Of a DNA stretch of 64,000 nt, positions 11,460 through 24,832 are shown piece by piece. Each line of letters opens with the position of its first letter. Position 1 is the stretch's first letter. Origin of the DNA: Trichobilharzia szidati (taxonomy: Eukaryota > Platyhelminthes > Trematoda > Strigeidida > Schistosomatidae). The position numbers were made by a program, and so were the translations under genes. The DNA is taken from assembly GCA_944472155.2 (NCBI GenBank), contig OX235279.1, positions 60,733,564 to 60,797,563 of the forward strand. The letters run 5' to 3'. The notes below the pieces were generated by a model, which did no database searches, had not been told where the DNA came from, and was given only the letters and a program-made list of their open reading frames with translations.

Positions 11460-14459
11460 GTAAATAGACAGTAGTTAATTACGTGGATTTTTTGTATACA
11501 TCTGTTTACATTAGTGTGTTAATTGACATCTTGATGTGTTTTTATGATACATGCTAGTTAAAACAATGATTTTGTTACTGAATAGAAAATAACAAAGCTG
11601 GCTTACGTATTCATCGGGAAGAGTTATTTGTATATATATGTAAAACAAAAATAACACAGTCTAGCATCTTCGTGCAAATAGTGTTGGTAGGAATTAATGT
11701 TTTTATTTTTGCTACTGAATGGTAAACAATTTTTTGATTTGCCTTCTGTTGACTGCAGAATAAGAATTTTATCTCTTAAACTTTCTCAATTATGTTACAC
11801 TTTTTCACTCTAATCACAGACTATTTTGAACGTTGTTCTAGTTACCATCTTCTGTATTGATTAAAAACAAAGACTATTTAAAGCCAGTTAGTTAGATGAT
11901 AGCGTATTTTATCAACATAGCCTGTGTTTTGACTTCCTGAGAAGACTGATAAATATGCGACCGATTACATTTTCTTCTTTCGAAAAGATCTAGGTCTTAA
12001 CTGTAGCTGATGTTCTAATTGTACTTACTAAGTTTTGACTGGCGAAACTGTTAGGAGACTCTAATGTGTGTCATTGAAAAAACATTTTTATCTATTGAAA
12101 TACGCATAGCATACTGACTGATGCTTTTCAGAGTACACATGCTATTTTTGTTTATTTGAAACCTTAACTACCACAGAATTTTTCAGTTTACATTATTCCG
12201 CTCGCTAATCAACCAACACATCAAGTAGTTATCAACCTAGTTAAAGATATTTCAGTTGAAAAGTGCAATTATAATGATGTGAATAAGACTAGTGAAACCA
12301 AAAGACATGCTTTTTTGTGACAAAATACATAATGGATATTAGGGAAATCATAAACCATACATTGATTGCACAATTCGCAAGTAATTATGCTAATGTTTTC
12401 CTTGTCTATTTCGCAATAGATTCTTCTCAGTGTTATCACACTTATTCTCATGCTTTCTCTTCACTGACTTTTCTACTGATACACAAATTATAACTGTTTA
12501 TCCCTGCATGTTACTCCAACTGATTATAAGTAGCACACACCACATCAACATAGAAAGAATTTTGAAAGTTCTCAGATGTTACACTGCTAGAAGAACTTAT
12601 TGAAATGAATACGTTGGAATTATTCGTCCACTTTTTACAGCAGTTTGTTTCTGTTGCTATAGTTCTTAGAATCAAGGAAGAATAATTAAATACTGAACCA
12701 CTGATGATTTTTTCATTTATGGGTCGATACATCTGCTGACGCTGCTTTGTCTGACATTTATTTCTCGCCAAATAAGAAACTTTAATAGAAAATTGTAAAT
12801 AAACAGACATCTTACTGAATCCTAATGCTGTAGTACAGTCCTAGGTAATTCCTAGTAACTTCAAATCATCAGAAATACAGGAAAAGGCTACTGAACATCC
12901 ATTAAAAAACAACAACAGATGAACAGCTTAGCATTAGGTCGTCTGTGTGTGTGTCGCTAGTCAAATTCAGCTTACTATCTTTAAATTATTTTGACAATTA
13001 ACTCAGCACTCTAAATATTTGGTTTAAAAGTCTTCCAGTGCATAAGGGTACTTACTAAGAGGTATTATATTTAGGTTTTCTCATTTCAGCAGCTTTCGAT
13101 GATATCATTCACATAAAATGACTTACTGATTTTGTCTTAATTCACCTTCACTTTAGAAATGAATAAGTTTATGCACAATTATTTTGTGACCTGTATTTTC
13201 TATTGAACAGAATTTGTTTTCAAATGATGATGTGTCATTTGTACTGCCAACGGATTTGTTAAAATATTCGTATGCCGGCAATTTTCGGAAATAAAGTTTG
13301 ACCTCGGTGTTAAAATACAAAATAATATGTCCATATTAGTAATATACTGCAATCTGGCTACCTATAGGTAAATAATGACTCACAGTCTAATGTATAAATC
13401 TACACCGAGTAATTAGTTGACAAAAATAGGGCCTTATATCATCGAAATACTGAAATTTAGCCCTATAAATTTCTGCCAATAATGTAAAACTGTTATGAAA
13501 AGAAACTAATTGCAAACAGTTTTAATTGCTTCATTCGCCTGTGTATGGTACCTGATTACCAACGCTTGTATAAGCTGCTGGAAAATGGGCATAACACTGC
13601 AACTTAGATTCAAATTCAAAACAATTTAACACTTAAAACACATTTAGTGCACATATAATTGTCCTTAATTATCCTGTAGTTCTTATTCCGAAGTACTTTA
13701 GGATAGAGTTTCCAGTAGTCTAAAGTCAAATACATCAGTGAGTTATAGGCGAAAAATCGTCAAAGGTTTTGTGAATAGGGATGTCCTTATTTTATGTTGC
13801 ATTACCTATCAAAAGTGACATCGTGAAAGGTACATGTTTGCTTGATTAGCATTATTTTCAAATGACTACCACATCTGCTGTCGTGTTCACTGTCTCTCTG
13901 TCACTAGACGGGAAAGCATGTAATCAGGTGAAATTTTCACATTGCTTAGTTACGAATTTTTGTGAAACTCAAAGACGAATTTCCTCATATATCCTATATT
14001 TTGCAAAGTACAACGTCACAAACATTAACTACTACTTAATCACAGAAATTGTTAGTATTTTTGATTGGTAATGAACTAAAACTGCTGATGTATTTGAGAA
14101 ACACCCGGGAGAGAATCTACTGACATTCTTAATAATAGTAATAATTACAATACTGTGTTTTTCTGTCTGTCTTTTTAACTTCTACTGACTTCAGTTTACG
14201 TTGTAACTGTAGAAGATAATAGACTCGGTAAACGGATGTTTATTTCAAATTTGGTATCTCTATATGTTGAAATAATGTACACCTCATCTGAAAGTCGTCA
14301 TTTTCGCAGATATTCTGTGTTGGGCTACTTCTGGCCTTCATATTGTGTTTCTTTGTCTTCTTTTCGTGTATCTCATGTATCTCGGCAACGCTGAATCATT
14401 CCTTCTCTTTTATGTCATATCTCTCTCTCCGCTATTTGGTAATTTTGTGCCGATGAACT

Positions 14460-16790
14460 CTTCATGTTATTGTGATTCCCTTGGGTTCCGTGTTGAACAT
14501 AGGGCTTCAACAACACATCGATGTTTTGTTCATTTTCTGCCGTCCTCTTCAACTGGATCCACGATTGACCATATTGTCTCATCTCCTCCTCACAACACGA
14601 CCTCCTACATGTCACCCTAGGATGATCCAATCGTCGCTTCCCATTTGAATTCTACTCAAGAGTGCGCGAGATGTCATTCCACAGCCTCCTCAGTGTAGGC
14701 CTGATCAATCCATCTCCATATTTGTTGAGCTATCGCCTCTTGGTTGGTTTGTTCCCACAGTTTCTTGTTTCCAGTTCTTTCTAGCTGGCCATTGGATCTT
14801 GAGTATGGAGCCAGCGAAGACAGCTGTTGGTAAAAGTCTGAAACTGTTGGAAATCATTTTCGTGACACGCAGTGCGAATTTCTGACTCGTATAGAAAAGC
14901 TGACTAACTGACTTCGCATTTGTGTTGAAAATCCGAATCTCTTTCTTGATACTGACTAACTGGAGAAGATTTCCAAACTGGTTTCAGGTTGATGAAGATG
15001 CATCTGGCCTTTCCGATTCTGACTTTAACATCTTCAACCGTGCCTTTGCCTGTTGTTGGAAAGATGCTTCCCAGATAAGTGAAGAAAGCAACCTTTGTCA
15101 AATCTCTCCCGTTGATGGTGATTGGTGATGATTGCTTTTGTTGCTGTTGGTTGGTTATTTTCATCATTTCTTGGCGAGTTACAGGTGATGATCGATTCAA
15201 GAGTCCTTTGTACTGGTCAGCCCATTGTTTTATTTTTCCTCTGCTCCTTGTTTATCAGGTTCCCTTGAACATCTTTTATTGGTTTCACTATCTGGGTTGA
15301 TGTCTTCCCGGTTAGAGACCTGGTTATCTAATATAATGTCCTGAGATCTTTTTTACTTGTGGCCTACCTGTTGTGCTCCAGTTACCAGTGTGTCGTAAAA
15401 TCGTCTTTTGTCTTTCCTGGCACTCTTCTTCACTTCTTTATTCAGTGCAGTGTACATTGAACTCGGCTTCTCCTACTCTTGTCCACCTTTGTATTGAGTC
15501 ATCTTCTCTTTCACCATCCTCCTCTCTTCGATTAGCTTCCAGGTATCCATTGAGAGCCATTCCTTGATGTGTCTCTTCTTTCTTCCTAGATTATTTGTAC
15601 ACGCCTCCTTCAGAGAGTTGATCCCAATGTTCTTCCACGCAGGTTTCCTCAGTGATATCACGTAGTGTCTCCAACTTTGGTCTGATATCTGTATTGTAGT
15701 TTTGTCCTTCAGTTTCTGAATGTTGAACTTGAATTGTAGCCTGTCTCCAGTTGTTTTCAGTGATTTCAGCTTCACCTTGGAGGTTCGTTGAATTAGATGA
15801 TGGTCTGAGCCCACATCTGGTCTTCTTCCCAACTTTGTGTCCAGCAGGATGCGTCTCCACTTCCTTGAACAATATTGAGATGAAATCTATCTGGTTTGTG
15901 GTGTGTGCATCAGGCGAAATCCATGTTGTTTTGTGTACATCGTTGCGCTTGTACACGCTGCCTCCGATTACCAGATCATTGAAAGTGCAGGAGTCTTCAA
16001 GTAATTTTCCGTTCTCATTCATTTCGTCCAGAGCCTCTCAACCCATGATGAGTTCCCTTCCTGTATTATCTTCTCCTATTTCGGTCGGCATTCATATCGT
16101 CCATGAGGATTTCGATGTCACCATTTGGGATGTTGTCCATTACTGTCTGTAGTTGTCTATAAAGATTTTCCTTCTTCTCTTGTTCCGCGTTGTTTTTAGC
16201 TTTGTGCATATCATTGCGTGACAATTTTGACCTTCCTTCCTTTTGAGTTGAATCTTGTCGTCATGACCCTGGATGAGATTGGTTCCCTCTGCATTAGGGC
16301 TTTGTTTGTCGCTGGCGACATCATTATAGCCACTCACTGCTTCAGTGTGCTCGTGGTTGTCGTCTAGGTGACCAGATCGGAGTAGGTTACTGACTCTCCA
16401 GTTGACGACTTTGATAATCCACATCCATTTCACCTACTATCGCAGATTCCCAGCAGTTCTATGCCATATCTACTCATTTCTTTGCCGACCTGGCCAGCCT
16501 TGTACATTGTACGGACATTCCACGTCCTCATTCTTATTCTTGATTTCATCGAAAGAAGACACATCGGCTGACTGGCTTCCCGAAGGCTTTCACCAACCCA
16601 CATCATTTGCCTCTCCGATTCCAGCGAAGAATAAGTTTGTTATTTCAGATTTTTGTATTTTTAATATTTTGTGCGTTGAAGTTTCTCTAGCAGTTTTATG
16701 GCTTTTGTGGTGTAGGGTGGCTAGCCGCATGGCCAACCCTCCCTCTTTACCGGGCTTGGAAGCGGCCAGAAAACTAGAAATCTAGTTAAG
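14460..16790 (-). mobile_element. RTE-clade LINE with reverse-transcriptase core deleted
   Basis: Minus-strand order: a 5' region (16790-16690) shared with the composite SINEs; the start of an ORF with the T-W-N-V-R-T-M signature of RTE endonucleases (about 16500); an apurinic-type endonuclease C-terminal part with TTWISPDAHTTNQIDFI and D-H-H-L (about 15780-16020); a linker with LGRKKRHIKEWLS (about 15580); then a jump to the post-palm segment ITINGRDL...FTYLGSIF (about 15070-15140); and the C-terminal basic region near 14600. The palm with its F-A-D-D motif is missing, and frames are broken by stops and shifts. The 3' end lies near 14465. It is a dead copy sitting shortly upstream of the first receptor exon, in opposite orientation. 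Confidence 0.85.
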
Positions 16791-17168
16791 AATCTGCGGT
16801 TTTCTCTTCATATTCTACTGATAAATCCAATCATCAGTAGCACACGTGATAACGTGATCATCTGTGCACACAAATATTAGGTAGCTATTTCTTTCATTAT
16901 CATTATTATTTGTCAAAACACAGCAAAGACGTTAACTCATATGGCGACCGTGACATGTGAGTTAAATTTCACTCATGTTTGTTTACTTTTTGATCATTAT
17001 TTTCATTCCTCCGTATTTACTTCTGTATATCTAACGAAAAGGACTAATTAAAGTTATGGCCTTCTGATTTTTTTGTTACTTTTGTTTCTTGAATATTTGT
17101 TTATCATATTTACTTCTCAATGATCATGATAAAGTTTCATTGTATTACGTTTTTATCTCTATTTCAAG

Positions 17169-17281
17169 TGCTTAAATGTGCTAACAATCTGGATAATTAC
17201 TGCCTTGGCGGTATGACAAGCAACCAACCTTGTCTAGAAGAATGTTTGGGTGGGTGTGAAAATCACCCAAGCAATTGCAGA
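17169..17281 (+). CDS. SER: ErbB/EGF-receptor tyrosine kinase, exon a: start of cysteine-rich domain II
   Basis: This first exon that can be placed encodes LKCANNLDNYCLGG...CLEECLGGCENHPSNCR. Its six cysteines have spacing like the opening of ErbB domain II (C-x-x-x-C...C-W-G...C-x-x-x-C-x-G-x-C). The acceptor is TCTCTATTTCAAG at 17168 and the donor GTAAGT at 17282. The first codon is split (two bases here), so an upstream exon must end in phase 1. The usual tryptophan of C-W-G is leucine here (CLGG). The exon belongs to a secreted or membrane ectodomain. The L1 domain that should precede it was not found with confidence. Confidence 0.85.
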
Positions 17282-20200
17282 GTAAGTTGTGTTTATCCAT
17301 TTTCTTTTTGTTTTCGACACCGAATGGAACATAATATTTTTCGAAGTTATTATGATTAGGCTGTTGTTCACCTAACTGGAAAACTGAATTTGTCTAACCA
17401 CTTTAGTGTTTTTATTGTTTATGGCATGTCTGAATCTGTAAATTATACAAGAATGAACATGAAAGTGTAACACGTAGTTTAACATATTGATAGTGAAGAT
17501 TGTGTTGTGCTGCATTTTGATTTCTCATACGTTAGAATATGAAGATAATAAGGTCGCAGTATGTTCATCAACCTAAATTTACTGGTCGAAGTTCTTCGCC
17601 TTCGGTGTAATGTGCTTATTCTACATTTTCTGGAAGAAAATATTTAATTTAGACACTTGGTACAACCGTAGTGATAAGCACAATGTAAAGTTCTTTCCTA
17701 AAGTGCTTACAGCTCATATTTATTCATTGATTTTAAAGACATATGACGCATGATGCTGAATAATGCTATTTTTTTTTTACTAATTTATTATAAGATAATA
17801 TTTTGCTTGTAAGTGGTATAAAATCAAGTCTAACCCTTGGGAAGAGAAGCATTGCTATTGAAAATAGTGTATCCACTAAACGTTTCACCATTGCACGATC
17901 ATTCAGTCAGTGTTAACTGTGGCTGGAAAGAAACCCACCCAGTTTCTTGCTCTAAATAGTAATAAAGATTAGAGACTATTGTTCACTTGTAAAATGAGTT
18001 AAACATGAGAAAGTAATCCCTTATTAATGATTCGGCGACTAATTATTACTCATTGTTGCTGTTGTCTAAATTATAATTTTGATTGTTTGGAAACCTATAA
18101 TTTAATCGGGATGAATTAAAAAGGTGAAAAATAGGTGGATCTATGAAAACCAGTATTAAGAATGCCGTTTGGTGCATAGTCATCTTAAATGATCGCTTTT
18201 TACATACTAACTAGGAGGAGGTTCACTGTTCATTTTGGTGCAAAACTGTTTAATCCTACCTAGTTAATATCAGCACTGATCTCTCATAATGTACAAAAGT
18301 AAAATATCACAGCGCAACTGATATAAAGTACCGAAAACTACTGTATTTCTTATTTCTGATTGTATTACTACTAACAATATCAAGTTCACTTCTGTTTTAC
18401 ATCTAACACGGAGGAGCATTATATATTTATCAGCGCAGTTAGAAATGTCAGTTTGAACCTGCTTACCTTTTTTTTGGAAGTCATTTTACTAAATGCACTT
18501 AGTCTTCGTGCACACTGCACTACTACTGCACCACTGCTCGAAACGTCATCAGTAAACATTACTCTATAACACTGAGACTTTATCAAAATAAAATTTACCC
18601 ATAATGAAAAGCTTATATAAATATCACCAATGCCATTGAAATGAATTCCGTCACCGAATTCAGCATTAAGTACACCGGTCTCATCGTTACTGTCATACAA
18701 TTCCTAATTTTTCTGTCAGTCATTCGGATGATATGAACCCATGTTCCTTCATCATTTTAAAACCACCTCTTTTTTAATAAACTGGCTACCGTTTCGCCTC
18801 AGCAGTGATAACAGAATGAGTTTTCAAATGATGGCATAAAATTTGTAGCATGCACACTTTTGTGTCATAATAGATAGCACAGAAGTTACGAAATCGTGGA
18901 TGGTTGTGAAGAATTTTACAGAAGGGATATAATGCATGTGGACTAACATCATAATTGCATTCTAGTGAATATTCTCATCCGTCACTTATGGTGATTCCTA
19001 GGATGAAACACTAAAGCTAATCCATGTATATAGGTCTGTGTAGCAAGTTCGTTGAGATCTTTCATAAAATATGTGTAGTGCAATATATGTTGTTGAAAGA
19101 GTGTATTAAGTTGTAAACTGTATTATCTGTAGGAAAGTGTACATTAGAGACATGAGAGTCAAAGCAAAAAAATTAATTTTAAATTCTTATTTATTCAGCT
19201 TTTAATTTAAAATCTTTCAAAATGTTTGATATAAACAAATGAATTGATAGAACTTCAGTATGGTAAACATTCAGTGTTTCTAGGTGTTTATTAGTAAAGC
19301 GAGACATTTGGTTCATTCATCTTGACCGAATTCAAATGACCATTGTATTAAACTGCATATCCTGCTTTATAGCACTTTGTCTATAACTCCAAATCTTATA
19401 GTTACAACTGAACTTCTCTTGGGCGATAAAATGCAGAAATGTAAAGAAACCAGAGATGGAATGCAGACGCACAAAGTTAAGACGAAAAACAATTTTTTCT
19501 GAACTTTAAGCCTAAATGCAAATAGTTTGAATCAATAATTTGTGTAGTGACGCGATTATTTAGTAATTTAGTGGATCTTAGTTAGTTAGCCAAGCATCTG
19601 GAACCATAATAAAACACACAAAAATTTAACATAAAGAAACCCTAATTCAGGTCAAATTTAGGACAAACATGTTTATTACAATCAACATAGACCAAAACAC
19701 GTTGTTTTGTGATATGCATCTCAGTGACCGATGTAGCATGTTCATACAAGATGTACTGTTGAAATAATAATAAATTTTCTTCTAGTTCAATTATAAAACG
19801 CTGTGTAGAAATGCTATGTTATTTTTACCATTTTGTCAAGCATAGAATTTTTAGTCCTAATCTGTGCAATCACTTGCAAAGAACAAAGATACTCAAGACA
19901 CCTATGACTGCTTAATCCACACTGTGATATGTTTGGATAGATTTTTCTGACGTTGCATAATTTATTTCAGACCGAAACTGAGCCAGTTCACCATGCTCAC
20001 CAAAATTAACTGAGAAAATCAGTAGGTGATGGAACAAACACGTTGCCTAGGATCTGTTTCCTATATTTGTTAGCATTTGTCATCAACGCATAGCCGAAAC
20101 CTTCATTATGCAGTGATTAAATTATCAGTAAATATTTCTAGGCATATTGTGTTCGCTGTATGACTACATTAAGTACAAGAAATCCGGCTGAAGGTTGGTT

Positions 20201-23200
20201 TCAAGGGAAATATCCATATCAAAATCATAAAGTGAGATCTATCAAGTTCGCGATCTGAATCTCAAGGTAATTTCACAGTCGTGCTGTATTCTATCCTTGA
20301 AATAAAACATGAGGAAGCCCAGATCCAGAAGATACATGACCCGAGCGCCTTCATGTAAGTAGAGCGTAGCTTGGAAATTTACTAGGAAGGAAATTCGCGA
20401 AGCACCTTGAGAATATATGTGCATATATTCTCACTGAGCTGAAAAGTAGGCTGATTTCAATAAACTAGAGAATATATACAGGCGGAAGTCATCTTCTTCA
20501 AATAATGTTGTCTCCTCCCATCACACAGGAAATATGCTTGATAAAAGCACACAGTGATACAGTATTGTTCACCGATAACGTTTTATACACAATATATTGC
20601 TCCCATTTATCTAATTATGATTATCAAGCAGTCAAAAAATTCCGTGAGTATTCACCCTTTTATGTCCTTAACGACAATTATCCGTTCCTTTTTGTGTAAG
20701 TAATTCGTCCTACCACCACACACCATTTATGATTATCATATAGTAGGTTTATTTTTTGTGCCCCCATTTCTGTTTTTTCATGGATAAGTTTTACATTAGT
20801 AGTAGCGTTGTAATGATGTCTAAGAATTCACTAGGTAAGAAATGCTTGTTTGAAAATCTCGTCTGTTATCATGGAAAATTGAAAATCCCTGTTTTCAGAA
20901 TAAACTTTAACGTTCTGAAAGTGTTGTGCGTTAACCGAAAGACAGTGATGCTTCCAAATTTCAGCAGTAGTTAGACTTTGTTAGCCAACGATATGGTTTT
21001 AAATAGTTCTTATTCTGGTTATAGTTTTACCTTTTGTAAATGCTGGTTACTATGATCATCATGTGTGTTTTCGAAGCTTTATTCTACTCTTCTATTGTAA
21101 ACCGGCTATTCATTTGAAGTATGTCTAGAAAATGATGTCACATTGTATTTTGTTGTTTCGGTTGTAAGTGGCTGGCTGAAAACCATACAAATTGAAGTCA
21201 ATTCATATTGCACTACAAAGCTTGTTCTCATGGCTTTATTCAAATGAAACTAGCAAGTTAAATTAGTTTTAGGCACATCAGATCTCCAAATTTTACTGAA
21301 CCTCAATACCACTGAAGGCCATTTAACTATACTGACTTTAATGAGAATGAAGTTTTTGTTTATACATTCATTTTCTTTTCATTTATCACTCTTCAAATTC
21401 ACCTATTAACCTAATAGCTTCGAGATTATTTTTTGTAAACATTTCATTCATCATAATCCTGCCTGCTAAAGCTAAAGGAAGACCAACAATTTAATTTAAC
21501 TCAGAAGTACATAATAACCATAAGCTTTTCTATATTTTCGTATAGATTATGTGGAATACCGTGTACATAGAACACCAGACAAATTGAAAATAAAGAATCT
21601 ATCTCACTTATTCTGACAGCATCCTTCGTATCGTCCACATAGTCTGGTAGAATCAGTAAGCATATGATGCACAGTTTAGCATGAATGTGACAGGTTGTTT
21701 AGACCTAAAGCACTTTGAAAAAATTAGAAATTTAGGAGTTTAGTATAATATTATGAAACTGCATCCGATAATGCCTATTCCTAAAGTCAAAACAGATTTA
21801 AATAGCCAGGAAAAGTCGAGGAATAAACTGAAGGAGTACAGTAGTGATGAAATTTTATCGTCCAGCTCGACTCCCGCCGCCTTTGTATTCAGTACTCTGG
21901 AGTCTATTAGACTTTATTATAAAAATAACAAAATCAAAATTACCATTAATAGTTTGATAATCTTCATATGTGAGATCGCCTTATCAATAATCCCTTCAAG
22001 GTTGAAGAGATAAAATGGTGGAAACACACGGAAAACAAGCCGTAGACTTCAATATTAATGTCTAACTTTGGGGCGGTGTCTTTGAACAAGGCTAATTTAT
22101 AAAAAAATGTCAGGTGGAGTGGATTTTCAATTGTTTGATTATGATATATCACACAAAAGCAGCACGATACAATAGAAACTTTAATACATAAAGTAATATT
22201 TTACAAAGTACTGTTTGGGGAAAAAATGTTCGAAAATCAAATTGTTGATCTGTTTGTATTTTTCATATTTGTCTTTCATAGTGCTCTAGATTTCGACTAG
22301 ATTTCTAAGCAAATCATCTCATTTTACACAAGAGGGAGAGAGAGAGAGTGAAAGATAGGGGAGTAGAGAAGACATGCACTGTTTTCATATTCATTTGAAA
22401 TCGATTTGAGTATTTTCTTACTCTTTGTACTTTTAATTTGCATACCTTTCATCAGCTTCCGTTTTCACATTTTTGAGCTTGTTTTCAATTCGCATTCCAT
22501 TTAAAGTTAAATTTAGGATTTTTTAAAATATTAAAATTCTTTTTAAAACTTTGTATTTGGGTTATGTATGAGCTTTTATTATTTGTTTTCGTCATGTAAA
22601 TACTGAGATTATTGCTCTGAAATATTGAATGACTTAAAAGCGACTAGTTTAACCTGTGTGTTGTAACAGAGAACCATTGAGTGAAAATGACCATCTCACT
22701 TCTTTCGATTCAGGTCTGACCGTGAAATGTAATATGTACATTAGTATGATTACTAGTACATCTGAATTGCTGCAAATAAATGCTGCTGAAGATGAAAGCA
22801 TTAAAGACGACTGGAAGTCAATAGTTGTTTTCAGTGTGTTGTTTAACTATTTTATTACTTCCCTATTTTAATTTTAATTCAAAATATTCACTCCAGAAAT
22901 TCATTTTCATAAATGCGTGAGCTGTCATGGACATCATACAAAAGCCTCTTTGTCCCTGAGTTTAATCGGGAGACTAAAGTCATTTTACAGCCCTTAAAGT
23001 TAAAAGATGGTTAATTTCAGAGAGTAGAACATTAACAGACTTTTACAGAGAAAACCCTTTTATATCAATAGCTCATATAGCTTATGTTTCACTTTTTCTC
23101 TCTTTTAGTAATATCAAAATACTAATTGAGGTTTTCTTTAAGACCATTTGTAGCTTAGTTACCCTTTCAAACTTAGCTTTCATATTTACCCATAAATCTG

Positions 23201-24690
23201 TTCACTGAATATTTCTGACAGGATAAATAATTTAGCTGTTCATAAGTTTTCATAAATATTTTTGCTTATTTGGTCAGTGCAACAGATTTTGTGAACATAT
23301 AGAAAGTTTATTTGGATGCTTTTGTACATGATAAATATCTGCTTTGTATTGACAGACATGGCCAGACATTTTTGTGTATGATAAAAACGGAAAAGTGCTA
23401 TAGAGATGAATAGTTTTATCATTTTCTCATCTGAGCTATGAAGAAACTGTTATAGGGTTGTCAGATGACAAATATCACAGTTCCCTAGTAAGTGTATTCT
23501 TATGTAGGTGTTTGAGTAAGTTGGTTTGTCAGTGTGTAATAATACACAGGTTTTGTTATATTTGATGTATGGACCATACGTGGAATATGCACTTACTTAC
23601 ACAAAAATCAGAATCTTAGATTCTGTTACTTTAAGATTAACCTCTTAATTAACCTTACTGGCAAAACAGAAGGGTGTTTTAAAGCAACCGAAATAAAAAT
23701 TCAGTTGATTGCTGTTACTTTTTCCATTCAGTTATACAGATTTCTTAATTTCGACTGATAACTGGTAACGGTGAGAAATTAGTAAATAAGTCACCATTTT
23801 TTATGTTCACTATCTTTCCTTTGGCTCGATTGTTATTTTACTTTTCAAATTTCCTAAAATCTACAAAGGAACAGCTACTTCTGATTAAAAAAGAGTTGAC
23901 TGACTAACACTTTTTCTTATTTACTTTCTTCATGGTTAAGCATTCAAACTCAATAAATCACGAAAACAAGGATACAGAGAGAACAAAACTAGTAACCATG
24001 ACTGAAGGTAAACGACATGTTGGTAGGCTGTTCAAATACACTAGAATAAATATATACAAATGCTAGTTCACTCATAATCATAGGTCAACATAGCGTTTAC
24101 TTTCAGTCTTAACCAATAATCGCAACCCCAAGTATACATACTAGGCCGTGAATCTATTCCACTTATTGCCATTGGAAGTTAATTGAGATACTAGAATCGA
24201 AATTCGCTGTCATAAACTATTATTATTCATCAATGGAAATCATTTTGCTGATAAAGTTATAATCCTAAGCACTAGATAAAAACAATTTTATAGAAATCCA
24301 ATCATCAACCTTACAGAAAATGAAGAAGTTAAACAAACTGAATACTATTTTCACACCTGCTGGTGTTAAGACCCACTTTTTACAGTCTTAGTGAACTCAA
24401 ATCCTATTATAGGTAGGCACAACAATTTTTATTGAAGACAACTAATTTCACTGACTGACAGAATTAAAGGCGTTCATACTTCGCAGATCGGCAATTTTTC
24501 TGTTAAATTAACCAATGACGTATTATATTCGTTGCTGGGTATTTTGAAGTTCTTTCTACTATGATAGTGGTGGAGTAGAGGGAAGTCAGGTTCTCTGACG
24601 AAGAGAACAGATTCTAATTGCAAACCACTTTCATTTAACTATTTCCAAGCTTTTATTTATTACTAATTAATTTCTTGAAATGAATTTTAG
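17282..24690 (+). other. SER: Intron 1 of receptor gene
   Basis: 7.4 kb, GTAAGT donor, TTTTAG acceptor. It holds an old 62-bp repeat (18545-18606), a GA-rich simple repeat near 22331-22350 and many short chance ORFs. No recognisable transposon or RNA gene was seen in the rest. Confidence 0.8.
18545..18606 (+). repeat. Old dispersed repeat fragment, matched at 37-101
   Basis: Second member of the pair at the left edge of the window, here inside intron 1. Similarity fades on both sides. The family is not recognised. Confidence 0.35.
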
Positions 24691-24832
24691 GCATGCAAAC
24701 ATGCAGTAAACGATGGAAAGTGTGTCTCACAATGTCCTCCACCACTAATAGTTAGCCGTGAAGAGAGCAGAACCATTGCGAATCCGGATTTCAAATACAA
24801 TTTTCATGACATATGTGTTAAAAATTGCCCAG
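24691..24832 (+). CDS. SER: Receptor exon b: cysteine-rich domain II (central)
   Basis: Forty-seven codons in phase 0 after exon a, ending in phase 1. It reads ACKHAVNDGKCVSQCPPP, then a 25-residue non-cysteine stretch containing PDFKYNFHDICVKNCP. This parallels human EGFR domain II, where C-x-x-x-C-P-P-L is followed by N-P-x-G-K-Y-x-F-x-x-x-C-V-x-x-C-P. The match includes the dimerisation-arm region between CPPP and the FKYNF motif, although the arm sequence itself is not conserved. Acceptor TGAATTTTAG, donor GTAGGT. Five cysteines are present, as expected for this part of the domain. Confidence 0.93.

Larger units (their letters stand above)
1..17168. other. 5' region without a proven exon (upstream intron or 5' flank of the receptor gene)
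   Basis: No convincing coding exon was found here, although the receptor's signal peptide and L1 domain must lie upstream of 17169. The first placed exon starts in phase 1, so at least one exon precedes it, either here or left of the window. Apart from the repeats listed separately, the stretches 1-1914, 2313-4980, 7735-8650, 9100-9930, 10800-14460 and 16795-17168 are AT-rich sequence with only short open frames. I see no tRNA, rRNA or promoter that I can support. Weak exon candidates at 9933-10018, 10219-10377 and 11434-11459 are listed separately. Confidence 0.6.

Noticed and set aside
12184..12320. About 45-codon open stretch after a TTTTTCAG acceptor
   Set aside because: Length is within chance expectation for six frames of AT-rich DNA, the donor is poor, and there is no clear match to an L domain.
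15373..16785. Several plus-strand frames over the RTE element
   Set aside because: Antisense shadows. The minus strand carries the recognisable endonuclease motifs.
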